Positions 1-11,800 of a stretch of 64,000 nucleotides of DNA are shown here, piece by piece. The translations under genes were made by a program, and so were the position numbers. The notes below the pieces were generated by a model. The model had not been told where the DNA came from. It ran no database searches and saw only the letters and a program-made list of their open reading frames with translations. This stretch comes from Numida meleagris (taxonomy: Eukaryota; Chordata; Aves; Galliformes; Numididae). The stretch covers positions 105,386,990-105,450,989 of the forward strand of contig NC_034409.1 in assembly GCF_002078875.1 (NCBI RefSeq), in the 5' to 3' direction. Positions within the stretch are counted from its first letter, which is position 1, and the number at the start of each line of letters is the position of its first letter.

Positions 1-307
1 TTCACTATTTGATTATGGAGAAGTTTAATTAAGGGCAAGTTGCAAAAGCAAAAATCTGACTTTGTTTTGAATTCTTAAAAAGAATTTTGATATTTCAATT
101 TGTTGGTTTGAGGAAGTATAACAGGTCTCATTTTTATGCCTCTGATTTGACTATTTCAGCTGCACTCATCTAGCACTGTTGACTGACATTTCTCACAATT
201 AGCAACAGCCATCTACTTTAAAATAATCTCATTTGAAATATATTCTTATATTTACTCCCAAAACCTTGCTTTAGACATAAACCAGACTGATCTTTATCGT
301 GACGACA
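1..307. other. AT-rich single-copy DNA, no gene seen
   Basis: I see no reading frame, repeat or splice signal of note here. It is ordinary AT-rich non-coding DNA leading up to a CR1 tail. Confidence 0.6.
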
Positions 308-615
308 TGGAGGCTGGCCTCTTCTCTCACTTAACTAGTGACAGGAAAAGAAGGAATGGCCCCAGGTTGCGCCAGGGGAGGTTTAGTTTGGATATTAGGA
401 AAAATTTATTCTCCGAAAGTGTGATGATGCATTGGAACAGGCTGCCCAAGGAGGTGGTAGAGTCACTGTCCCTGGAAGAGTTCAAGAAACATTTAATAGA
501 TGTTGTACAAAGGGACATGGTTTAGCGGGGATATGTTGGTGGTAGGTGGATGGTTGAACTAGATGATCTTGGTCTTTTCCAACCTTGTTGGTTCTGTGAT
601 TCTATGATTCTATGA
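308..615 (+). repeat. CR1 LINE, 5'-truncated 3' end
   Basis: This is the last ~310 bp of a chicken-repeat-1 (CR1) retrotransposon, the dominant LINE family of birds. It encodes the C-terminal end of CR1 ORF2: the frame at 307-525 reads through 72 codons to the usual family ending (RDMV, then stop) with internal family phrases such as [11 protein letters not shown] short 3' UTR follows, then three tandem octamers (TTCTGTGA, TTCTATGA, TTCTATGA at 592-615), the CR1 3' hallmark. It is severely 5'-truncated, as most CR1 copies are. The frame is still open, but the divergence looks moderate rather than recent. It is not expected to be active. Confidence 0.93.
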
Positions 616-3600
616 AAAATACTCAGGCTCCAACTTCTGGTAAATGTTGGGGCAATGCACAGTGATCTCTGCTGTGTTTACTTCATTTCCAGGGAACTTT
701 GAAAGTACCACAGGAGTTCTATGTGCTTGTACTGCACTGAAATGTGGGAAACTTCATCTGAAAGTCATTATAAAGAAGAAAATTCGAATATTTGTAGACA
801 TTTCTAAAATACATAAGTTCATTACTTTATCTGGTGGCTGTACACTTAGAATTATGTAGTAGGAATAAGAAAAAAGTTTAGGTTGGATTATACAAAGATT
901 TCTGCTGACAGTTGCAAACAATGAAATCATCCTGAGCTGTACTGAGAAAACTGTATGTCAGACTCTCCTATATGCTAGCCTATTTAAAATAAATTTACAT
1001 TTAAGGTCTGATATGAAACCTACTGAAATTAATGGAAAGACTTTAATACTCTTTGACTCAAATGCATATACAAGATCATATATTTCCTGTGATTCTATTT
1101 CTGTAACAGCTTGACAGGATTTACTATTTCTATACATTTTCAGCAAGGCTTCCTCCAATCTCTTTTGTTATTACTATTTCCCTTCATGAACATATCATAC
1201 ATCTTCTCACTTCAACATCTCTAGGGGCCTACCTGATTTTCCTATCAGACAGCAGCTTAATTCTCTTCTAAGGTGTGAGTTGTGTGTGACTCCCCAAACC
1301 CACCAGTCTGGCTTCTGAATCCAACTGTAATTAAAAACAAAGCAACAAATAAATCACGAGTTCTCTTATTTGCAAATAGTCCAAGCCAGAACTTCTTCCT
1401 ATTTCTGTCTTTATTTTTCAAATCTTTGACTTTCCATAATGTTTGAATTTGAATTCTGGTTGGAGATGCATTCGTTTCATATCTGCTATTGTTACCTCTT
1501 ATTTCAAGACCAGAACAAAACTATTTCCTGCAGCACACACTGCGGGAATGCCAAGTGACAATAAAAGATGTTTGTAGCTTAAAAGCAGTGGGTACTATAT
1601 AGGATCACTTTAGAATATATTTGTAATTATTTTTTAAATGTACACAAGGCAAAGACATAGCTAGCATTAAGTTAGTGTACTATGTTGTAGTTTCTTGTGA
1701 AATGTATTTCTGAATTCTGTGATCTGATAAGAGAAGGATTTGAATGAAAACCATAAATTTGCTAGTTGCAAGTGGTACAGAGATGGGAAACAGCAGTTAC
1801 TAACATCCAAATGTTACAAATAGCCCTACATTTTCAGAGAGCCAATACAGAACTGCGAAATGAATTTTCTGAATATGGGTGGGTTTCTGATCCAGTTTAA
1901 TTGTTCTTGTTTTTCTTTCACTTTTTAAATGTCTTTATTCCTTGTTTCTTAATATTTTGTCTGTCCCACTTCTTCCAAATTTTGGCCACCTTAAATTTGC
2001 ATGTAACTTTGCAAACTCTGACTAGAGATGGAGAACTCAGTCAGACTGGTGCTGGAATACTGTAGAAGTTTGTGGTCACCTCTTAAAAATGCAAATCTAG
2101 TTGCTAAGAAAAAATTAATGGTAATAAATAGGCATTCAGAAAACAGTTACAAGAGATCTGTATTCTCACACACTGAATAACACTCACAAGTGCCAAAGTC
2201 AAGAATTATCAACAACTACCATAAAACCATACTGTAAATATACTACATATAATTATAGTCACCATCACTAGAATGCCATTGGAATATTTTCTTAATACAA
2301 AGGATCTTCTGCTTGATTCTTTCTCTTTATGATTTTAATAGTAACTTTCCAGTATATTTCTGGAAAGTAGATTAGCATTACTTTATCTTTAATCCTGAAA
2401 GACTTCTAATGCACTATGCGCGTTAATGTAATTATGCTTAATAGATGGAATACAGCAGCTTTGTAAAGATTGTTCATATCCCTGCCGGATATTTTGCAGA
2501 GATAAACATGTATCTAGTTTATTTAACATGATTAACTACCTGAAATATTAAAATTCTTATACAGCAATACTCAACAGCTAAGTATTGCAAGATTACTGGA
2601 GAGACACTGCATTTTATGAGACAACCCCAGTTTGACTTGCACACCATACTGAGTAGTGCTAATGGGCTGCAACAAAACAGTCTCCTTTCACTTCTTCCCC
2701 TGTAAAAATGATGCTGGATGAAGATTTGATAAACCCTAGATTCCCTCCCAGTAAAGAATTCAATGAGGCATTTTATTTATCTCCCATCTGAAAGGGATGA
2801 AGTGCAAACCAATATGCTATCCTCCATTTGTACCAGAGAAAACAAGCAGCATGCTAGGGATAATACAGCACTACATCTGTACTGCTTTCACTAAAGCTGG
2901 CACAATTTTCTCTACTTCCCTTCCAGCTCAGCCTTCATTTCCACATTGATGGAGAGGCCATGATTCAGAGCCCACTGCAACTGACGTCTTGATGTTCTTA
3001 AACAGCGAATGGTTTTAATGACCAAAAAAGGTTTCCTTCCACTCTTGCATAACTATGTTTTCTCTGCTTCTGCTGTTGGTTCCAGCTCTGATTATCTAAG
3101 GCCAGCTCTGAGATCAGAAAGTGCTGAGCTGCTTAATGCTGCAGCTGGAGAGCGTCAGAAACAATGAGAAAAAAACAACACCAAGCATGACTTCTATGTA
3201 ATCTTCAGAGTTTTACAAGCCAGCCAAGAAAAAAGTGATGTACGATGAAATTAAGAAGTTTAGTGAGTGCAGTTCTGTCTAGAAGCACTGAAGACAGGAT
3301 TTAATCTCCTACACCTTCTGCAAAAAGAAACTGCCACATTGATTTAATAATTTGAGATGCAGTCCACGAAACTTGAGGTAACAAAATGTCACCTCTCTAG
3401 GGATCTCTAGAGATCTTTGCTGGACTGAAGTTTCTCTTTAGAGTTGCCCAGATTTTTTCACTGACTATAGGGAACCCAGGAAGGCTGTACTTCCAAAGCG
3501 GACATTGCTTGTTGAAGTTTTTCTGTGAAAATCTAGCCCCATGAAAATCAATGGGGAATGGTATCTTCAAGTCCAGATAGTTATTGAGCTGGAAAAAGAA

Positions 3601-6600
3601 GGTTCTTTATTACAATCACTTAGCATAAATGCTACTTTTCAAGAATGGGAAATTGATCTGACAAGCTGACAGAAAATGCAGACTGTGTGTGTCAACAAGG
3701 GAAGAGGAGGAGAAAAAGTGGGAAGGTAGGAAATGTCATTATTTTCTCATTCTTCACATTAATACTTTGAAGAATAATATGACAATTGCTCATTGTTCTA
3801 ATGAACCTCTTGATTATGATAAATAATAATTATATGATAATTTCTCCTTTGCTTTAATTGACAAAGTTGTCTGTACTGATGAGATACAGTGAGATTTTTT
3901 TTAAATGGAAAGCAAAAAGCAGAGGATTTCCTGCAATACTGCTAAGCACTCTGAGCTGGTGAGCCTAATGCAGGGATGCTTATGATAAAACACTGCAGAC
4001 AGAACACAGTTGATTAGAGCATTGAATTAACTATGTTCTCGTGCGCGTTCTTTCTCATCATCTTGTTCTTTCTTTCAGCCTTCTCTTCACCCTTTCAATC
4101 TGTACTTTATTGTTTCCTTGTCCTGATTTTTTCTTTCCCAAGAATTCAGCACAAATGCCAGAATTCTACTTTCATCAGAAAACAAGACCCAACATTCTGC
4201 TCCATCAAGTCTCAATGCCTCCTATGACTGTTGGCTTCCTCAGGTCAGGCTCCAACAGTCTATGCAGATTAAATGAATACAGAATAATACAACACAGCTG
4301 TATAAGCCTATGATGTTTACTATTTATTTGACTATGCTGTGACTGCTGCAAGAGCAGCAGTCAGACCTAGGACTTCTCCTTCAAAAGGTGCAGTTGAATT
4401 TCAAGACTCAACACAGTTAAGTCAAAGGGTATGAAGGGAAATTACATTCAAGGTTAAGACTGTGTCTATGATAAGACACAGAAGCAAGCTTGTGCTAAAA
4501 TTCCTTTCCCCAACAATGCTGTCTTCAGCCACTGTCTTTAGCTACAGGGCACACAAGGACACTATCTTGTAGCCAAATGGCGAAGATCACTTTTAGATTT
4601 GCAACAGCTGCCTGAAGTCTCTGTGTTAGGATGAATCAGATGCTTCCTCTGGTTGGAAGACATTTTTGAAGACTCAGATCTCCACATAAATTTCAAAGTC
4701 TGAATCTCAGGTCCCATAGTATGAACCACTCACAATGTACATGAAAGTGTAGGTCACTGGCAGTAAGGTTTAAGAGCAGGCTCTTTGGCTTAAATTAGTG
4801 AATGAGCCTTCTTTATCTGCACTAACCTATAAAGTGCTATTAACACAAATGCTTAATTTTTTTTTTATCTCTGTGGAACTTTAATTTATGCCTGTGAATT
4901 GCAAGCAACATGTGAAAGTGTTCAAGCTTTCTGACTACAGGGCTAGTTGTGTCCTTGGATATAGTATATTTTCCCACCAAATGAGACAAGAAAGTAAGTG
5001 TTTCTTAGCAGTAATTAACATTCAAACTGAAGATTTTCCTATATTATAAATATACAATTCCAGCTGAATACTTGCATTCACTTTGAGGTATGATCACGTC
5101 TGATAGAATGAGCCCTTTATTTTCTAATATTAATTTGACACTTACTCTTGTAATAAAGAAAAAAAAATCTTTTCTGAGAGTATTTCTGATCATATTGTTA
5201 GTTAGAGCTACATTAATAGTATGAGTCCTGTTCTCGGAATATCATGCTACACCACATACCCGGGTACAATTAATGGCCGACCTGAGGAAGGGAATCCATG
5301 TTTTTATGTTTTTTTTTTCCTTTTAGTTCTTTTCATTATTATTGTTATTTTAATTTATGACTCTATTGATTCATACTCAGAGAAAGGGTACCTCTTGTTT
5401 ATTTTAGAGACTCTTCTGCAAACTCTGTCATTTACTGGGATTTCTGCAGTAAAGACTGCATAAATTTATTGCATTCATGCAGATCTTCACTGGTTTTACT
5501 GATTATTGTGTGGCTCTGAGGGCCCATTCACACAAATTGCTCGTTTAAGTTGGACATCATTTAATAACTTTAAAATTTACTTTTTTGTCCCGTATCTGAA
5601 GGCAGGATGTTCTGTTGGCTACATGTGTAAGCTTGTGAATAGAGTGCATGTCACTATCTAGCTAAAATCCATTTCAACATGCCTTTAAAACGTAAGCAAG
5701 ACATATTCACTTAGTTGTGAAATTCTCTTAGCCCTGAATGATATCCTACTAGATGTTGATGGGTAAAATGAGGATGGTGCTTTGAGCCTCCTTATGGATA
5801 GGATTTATATTTGCAGCACAGTACCTTTGCAGTTGCCATACTACTGTGAGTAATTACTAAAAATTTCCAGTCTCTGCACATGACTTCTGTGTTTTTTCCT
5901 CCTCCAGCCCCCTGCACAGACAGAAATGCTCCTATCTAGCTGCTGCTGTACACTGAACTAGAGTGGGATATTCTTTCGACACACACTCCACAATACTGCC
6001 ATAAGGATCCATCAGAAGGCTTCCAGCTTCTATGACAGTCAGCATCCTTGCATATGATTAAAAACTGCATCAGTATTTGAAAAAGTGGAATTAGTAACCT
6101 CTTATTTCAGCTGTTTGTAACACATGTAATATAAGTGTATTTCAGATATTAATATCATTCTAGTAATGTATCTGATGCACAGTTTAAAAAAACCCAAAGT
6201 CTCTCCCAGGAACTCCCTGTCAAGAAAGAATGAGATTAGAACCCTTTCATTGAATTTATGGGCCAGTAAATTTAGCTTTCATTGTTTAAGATGTGTCAGC
6301 CTGTCTCTATGTAATCCATATTTAAATACTGATGCATAATATACTAGAAATATTGTTTTTAGCATCAAAACCCTCCACCACTAAAAACTGTGCATTCACA
6401 TAAATGTAACAAACACATCATCTGAAATCATCTCTCAATTTCCCAATTAAAAAGCAACATTCTGTGGCAAGCAGATGATTAAAATACTAAAAAGAGCTCT
6501 CATGCTTTTATTAACAATGAAAACAACAAAAAAATATAATTGGGATATATGTGCCTTACAAAGCTTAAACCACTATTATCTAAGGCATAGTTCAATTTGT

Positions 6601-8395
6601 TTGAGTTATATTAATCTTTTACTTCTTACTTTTATAGACCCATATAAATACATTCCTGAATAAAAATTTATTTGAATATGTGAAAGTAACACAAGGATAT
6701 AATGACAAACCCAGTAAACTTACATTAATATTGCCCAGAGTTCTTGGTATTTTATAGGTGAAAGGAAAGCAACACAGAATTCACATCTATGAAATATTTG
6801 AATAAATACATTGTGATGGATATTTTATGAAAATATAAATGAAATTCTATCTCTCTTGCATAGCTTGAGACATCTTGCTTTCCTTTCAAAACACCATGTC
6901 TCAATAAAATGAATATAAAAATGTATGGAAAGAAACAGCATCTTCTGCAGTGGAACTCTGTATCCTGAGAAGCTTATGTTGAATTTGGTGTAAAAGCACT
7001 GGCAAAATTCTACAAAGAATTCTGTCCTTTACTGAACTGATTGAGGTTGTGTTTCTGGTATTTTCTGTTGATTTTCCAATAATCATTTTTTTCTTCTGTT
7101 GCTTACAAGGTAAAATCATTTTGTAATTATCTGTTAAAACTGTTCTGACACTGCAGGAGTATTGCCTTACATAACAAAATCAATAGCTTCAAGTATAATA
7201 AATGATCTAGTAACTGCTCTGAAGAGTTGTAATCTATTACTTTTTCCTATTTTCTCACAGGAAAGTAATGAGTTCCTAAGTCCATACTAACAATTCAATC
7301 CCTATTTTCATATTCCCTGTGAGACTGGCCTGAAAATGTTAGGCCTGTTTTCAAGAAATTCAGATCTCTATTTCCATAAAGGCTTAACTCATTACTTCTC
7401 TTAACTTGTCCCGCAGTGTAGTTTGGATGAATGGTGGAACTACAGTTAAAAAGATTTTAGTTCAACTCATGATTCTTAGAGATAAATTTGCATGACTACA
7501 GAGTCCAGCTAACTCCTATGCATGGACAGGATTCACCCATTTGACCGTTTCAGGATTTATTTGAAATGGAGAATTTATAGCAAAGAAGGAATCCAGCAGT
7601 TGATATGAATTAAAAACCCGATTATGTTTAAAGCATAACCTCAGTGGTCTGGGGATTTAGTTTCAAACCCAACAATTCTTCTTGTATCTATAGTTTACTG
7701 CCCATCAGGACCAAGGCAAGATTTAATAAATCTTATTTGTTTAACAAAAAAAAAAGAACATCCTGACACAGTGAGCAGCACAGAAGTGACTAATCCATCT
7801 CTGTCTTCCCCAGTAAATATTATTCATTATGCTGTTTGCTTTTCTAGAATATTTTTCCTAGTCTGAAGCAACAATTGCATATGCAACTACTAGTATTAGA
7901 TATGTATAGCAAAATAAAACCTATAATTTACAACTTATCCATGTAATAAATATATCTTGTTTCTTTGTGAATTATCACTAACCCAAATCCTTTTTCCCCA
8001 ACTTGGTGTATTTCTTTAAACTGCCTACCAAGTGTATGAGAACAGTTCTTGATCAATAATTGATTTTCTAATTTGTTAATCATGTCTGACTGGCACAAAC
8101 TCCACCTGTGAACTTTTGTGTCTCAGCAATGGAATATCCTGGAATATCCCCCTAAGTTAAGAGTTCAGTTTCTTTACGTGCCGTTTCTCAACAAGTTTTC
8201 TTAAGGAAAACAAGTTGAGAGCACATTTCACCATTTCTGCAGGGCTCATTTTATGGATGTTGTGTATGCGAATGGTCCTGCTGAGGAACCAGTTAGCCAT
8301 AACAAGTTATTGAAAACCACTACAAAAGACTCATAAAAAACAACCTCGATTAAGTTAGTTTCAAGCATGCCACTTGTTAAGGCTTTTGCTTTCAG
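616..8395. other. Long AT-rich non-coding stretch (possible first intron)
   Basis: About 7.8 kb of AT-rich DNA. The open frames in it are short (at most about 90 codons), have no recognisable domains and look like chance. No interspersed repeat is obvious, apart from short homopolymer and AT-rich runs. If the leftward first exon proposed at 9959-10400 is real, this stretch is the 5' part of that gene's first intron, and any regulatory elements in it would be intronic. I see no tRNA, snRNA or other structured RNA gene by eye. Confidence 0.5.
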
Positions 8396-8590
8396 CGCCT
8401 GCATGCGTTTGGCTCCGGAAAGTTTACTGGCCATAGATTAGGCTTGCTATTGCTTCTGACACCCCGCGGGGAGCGCCTCGGGGTGGCTCTGGCTGGCAGA
8501 AACTGCCGTTTGTGGCTCGGGGACACCTGCAGGAGGCGCCCCGGCTGCCACCCAGGACAGGGGCGCGACCCTGAGGGCCCGACTGAAGCG

Positions 8591-8700
8591 GCGCTCCCGC
8601 GTCGCTGCCGCTGTCCACGGTTCTGAAACGGCAGCTGCCAACTACCACGGCGCTGAACGCGTCGCTGCCGCTGACCATGGTGCTGAAACAGCCTCTGCTG
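8591..8700. repeat. 60-bp imperfect tandem duplication in the CpG island
   Basis: Two adjacent copies with a period of exactly 60 bp: the sequence from about 8591 matches that from about 8651. They share an identical core (CGCGTCGCTGCCGCTG, in each copy) followed by CCA-GG and CTGAAAC. The period is a multiple of three, so both strands keep their open frames through it; on the minus strand it gives a 20-residue peptide repeat containing GQRQRR. Weaker similarity continues just past 8700. I have no functional assignment; it may be a local slippage duplication. Confidence 0.7.
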
Positions 8701-9785
8701 GTCGTGCCTCTGAAGCTGCTCGGGACGGGCTCGCAACAGTCAGCGCGGCTCCCCCACAGCCGCGAGCCCCCGGGGGGCTGGCGGTGCACAGAGAGGAAGA
8801 GAACAGGGTGGAAAGAGCATGGCTGCCACAAGCAGCCATGGGGAACCTGTCCTGAAGTAGCTTTTTCCTCCCATGAAACGTGCCTTCCTATGCTGCAGGA
8901 GAAGAGGCTCCGTGTATGGCGGCTTCGGGCTATCCACAGCCGAAGCTCGCTGAGCCGTGTTGGGGACCCCTTTCCCTCTATGGTCCACCGGCCACTTCGT
9001 CGCTCCTTTTTATCTCAGAGGAAAGTTTTGTCTACGATACCTGTCACCCCCACTTTGAGACGGGACCTGGCAGGGCAGGGGAAGCAGCGGAGGGGGCCGG
9101 GGGAAGAGAAGGGGGGGAGTTATTTCCTACTTATTTATTTATTTAGCTCTTTCCTCCCTCAGGTCGCCATGGTGATACCGAGCTCGCTCTCCCTCCCATC
9201 AAGGGGAAACGGGCACCCCCTTCGTGAGCAACACTCTGTCCCCACCGCTCCCGTTGCTGCTTATCCCCAGCAGAGGCTGAATATACTGGGCCCCTATCGC
9301 CCCCTCAGCGTTTATGCTGGTCCCACCGCGCACCCCGCCTCCCTCGGCCTGGCCCCGGCTGCCCCCAGTACTGCCCGCGACGGGTCAGCGCTACTCCAGC
9401 TCCCCCCAGCGCAGCCGCCCCCCACTGTCCCTCCAGAGGAGGAGTGAGACGGGAGCAGCCAAAGCAGCCCCTCTGCCCGCCTCACTGAAGTCATTCCCGG
9501 CTTTGACGCTGCCTCTGGGGAGGGAGCGGCTGGGCCGGACGGGACGTCCCCGATTCCCTGCTCATCCCCTCCCGTGGGTACTGCCTGAGCTCCGCAGAGA
9601 GAGGACCCTGGCGCAGCCTCGGCCAAGCCCACGGCGGCAGCGCTCTGCCCGAGAGCGCTGGGCTCCTACGCGGAAGGCTCCCGCGACGGCAGCTGGAAAT
9701 GGGGCCCCGGGGTCGGTCCGCCCCCTACCGCGTCCCCCCTCGGCTCCCTGCCCGGCGGAGAGAGGCTAAGACGGCTCACCCCCCG

Positions 9786-9799
9786 GTTACATAAGTAAC
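9786..9799. promoter_or_regulatory. Palindromic PAR-bZIP/C/EBP-like site
   Basis: GTTACATAAGTAAC is an inverted repeat (GTTAC, 4-bp spacer, GTAAC) in an AT-richer notch between two CpG-dense blocks. Its core TTACATAA resembles the binding site of PAR-bZIP factors and NFIL3 (consensus near TTACGTAA). It lies about 160 bp downstream of the proposed leftward splice donor, inside the putative intron. Function is inferred from the motif only. Confidence 0.3.
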
Positions 9800-9958
9800 G
9801 CACCCTACATCCCCCGGCACCGTCGCGGTGGCTGCCGGGGGGCTTGAAGAAGGGCTTTTTGTGGGGGGGATGGAAGGCGTCGGCAGCGAGCTGTAGAGTA
9901 GAAAGCACCGAAACGCAAACCCCTATCCCGCACCTTCGCGTACCCTTCTCCACCTTAC

Positions 9959-10400
9959 CTGGCGGCGGCACACTGCTCTCACTCCATGCCGGCACCCTGC
10001 GGGACGGGGCAAAACGCTGCTGCCCGGCTCTGATCCAGCTCCGGCTCCCTGCCGTGTGCGTGTGCGATCGCGGCGGGCTGTCACACGGCCCCCAGGCTGC
10101 TGTCGGGCGCCTCCATTCCCAGTGCCGCTCGCCCACCCCTCGCGCCGCTCACACACACAGGCACGCAGCGCAGGGACACTCGCCGGCTGCGGGCTCCGCT
10201 CGGGGCCGCTTCGCGGAGGGAGCGGGGGGCGACCGGACGGTCGCGGCGGCGCCGCGCGTGTCTGCTTGCGCGTGGCAACGAGGGAGGCGGCGCGGTGCGG
10301 TGCGGAGCGGGGCCCGGCTCCCCCCGCCTCGGGCCCGAGCGCTGACGCGGAGCGGCGGCCGCAATCCAGGCGCGGGTAGGGGTGATGGCGAAGTAATGGC
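9959..10400 (-). other. Candidate non-coding first exon of a leftward gene
   Basis: On the minus strand the sequence reads CCGCCAG|GTAAGG with the exon ending at 9959, a match to the consensus 5' splice donor. Upstream of it (towards higher coordinates) is the most CpG-dense part of the island, typical of a first exon and promoter. The stretch holds short upstream frames rather than an obvious start of a protein: ATGGAGTGA (9987-9979, start, one codon, stop) and an 11-codon frame starting at 10116 and stopping at 10081-10083. It is therefore best read as 5' UTR, with coding exons beyond the left edge of the window. The transcription start is unknown; 10400 is only an outer guess at the edge of the dense block. 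A second usable minus-strand donor, G|GTGAGC, ends at 9780. The gene itself cannot be named from the sequence given. Confidence 0.45.
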
Positions 10401-11668
10401 AAATAAACGGCCTCGCTACGAGGGCCGGGAGCCTGGACGTGGCAAACGTCTCCCTGCTCGAAAACAAATTCCCGGACTGAGTCTTAAACGGGCAAATAAA
10501 CTTGCCGGCTCTGTTTTTCAATCAAGGCTTTTAAGTACTGGACTGAAGCAAATTACAGGCGCAGGAAAACCTGCTGAAACTTAGGAAAGTGTTATTTTAC
10601 TATCTCAGATGGTTAGAGGGATCTGGATCTACCTTGGCTGCACTAAATTGCCTGTAAAAAAGTGGTGATAAAGTGTAAAAGTAACAAGTGCCTCCCTCTC
10701 GCCGTGTGTTCCCCTAATCTGATCACCTTCTGTCTCTTTATGAGGCTACTGGGTGGCGGGGGCTGCCCCGGGCCGGCTGCGGGGCTGCGGCGGGCGGGGG
10801 TTATTCGGGGATACGGAAACTCCGCGCAGGGGAAAAGCAGCGGCTCGGGGGCTGCGCGCCCCGCTGCTACACGCGCAGGTGCAGCGCGGTGCGGGAGGCA
10901 GGGCCCGGTCAGACCCGCACCCTGTGCCCCGCAGCCCCACGTCGGCCCCCGCAACCCCGTGCCCCGCAGCCCCGCACACCGCTCCCGGCCGCCTGACCTC
11001 TGCGAGCGCTCATCTTTTCCCGTATTTTTAAAGCTGGAGTTTTGAAAAATTCACTTCTTATTCCTTCTTTCCAGTTTTGGTTCTTCTGATTATTTTATTA
11101 TTACCATTTTCGGGGCGGAGGGAACTCAAAATTGTTTTTTAGCCATTTTACACTGAGGGCGAGAAAATGCGCACTTGAATTGCGAGGGAAACGCTTTGAT
11201 GAGCACCAAGCGGCGGGCATGGCGCCTGGGCGAGTTTTATTCCACGAACAGAAAAAATAGAAGTGAAATGATGAGAAGCGCGCTCGCCTCCGTTCTCTGC
11301 GATCTGCCACCGAAGAGGATGAAGGCTGCAGAAAGTTTTCTATTCCCGGCCCCGAAAGAACGAAGCGAGAAGCAGAAAACTTTCCCCGCCGAAGCCCAGG
11401 GGTCGCCTCCAGCCCGGCTCCCACTCGCCGTGAAAGCGAGACGCAGTTCGGCGGAAAAGAAAGAGTTTTTCGGAACGCAAAATAATAATAATAAAAAAAC
11501 AGTCTCAGCTTTTGAACTATGATTCCCTTTCGGAACGAGCTGTAAGCGAAGGATTCTTAACGCTACGCGTGTGGTTGAGGGAAAGCGCTGCCGAGGCAGC
11601 GGGAGCCGACGCGCAGTCCGGAGCTGGAGCTCCGCAGGCGGGCAGCGCTGCGGCCGGGGGGCACGGGG

Positions 11669-11669
11669 N
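11669..11669. other. Ambiguous base (N) at repeat boundary
   Basis: The only N I noticed in the window sits exactly where a G-rich run meets the (CCCTT)n tract. It probably marks a sequencing or assembly uncertainty, so the true length of the adjoining repeat may differ from what is shown. Confidence 0.9.
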
Positions 11670-11796
11670 CCTTCCCTTCCCTTCCCTTCCCTTCCCTTCC
11701 CTTCCCTTCCCTTCCCTTCCCTTTTCTCTTCCCTTCCCTTCCCTCTTCCCTTCTCTTCCCTCTTTCCTCTTCCCTCTTTCCTCTTCCTTTCCCCTG
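11670..11796. repeat. (CCCTT)n microsatellite / polypyrimidine tract
   Basis: About ten near-perfect CCCTT units (11670 to about 11722) continue into an imperfect CT-rich stretch to 11796, giving some 125 bp of almost uninterrupted pyrimidine on the plus strand. On the minus strand this is (GGGAA)n: successive GGG runs separated by two A residues, which fits the G-quadruplex rule, and a purine-pyrimidine mirror tract able to form triplex DNA. It borders the CpG island. Directly after it comes CTGACAG (11794-11800), so the tract could also act as an unusually long 3' splice-site pyrimidine tract. Confidence 0.9.
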
Positions 11797-11800
11797 ACAG

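Larger units (their letters stand above)
8396..11665. promoter_or_regulatory. Large CpG island (promoter region)
   Basis: A roughly 3.3-kb domain of high GC and dense CpG inside otherwise CpG-poor DNA. It comes in blocks: about 8440-8780, 9330-9780, 9950-10400 (densest), 10740-11000 and 11210-11660, with AT-richer gaps such as 9120-9150 and 10490-10740. In birds such islands mark promoters, often of broadly expressed or developmental genes, and the multi-block layout suggests alternative starts or divergent transcription. No obvious strong TATA box sits at the dense core. Long open frames occur on both strands throughout, as expected from low stop density in GC-rich DNA; none gives a protein I recognise. 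The best directional clue is the minus-strand splice donor at 9959. Confidence 0.85.

Noticed and set aside
8246..8434. Minus-strand 62-codon frame at the island edge with a lysine-rich start.
   Set aside because: No good donor follows it within the frame and the sequence is not recognisable; treated as chance.
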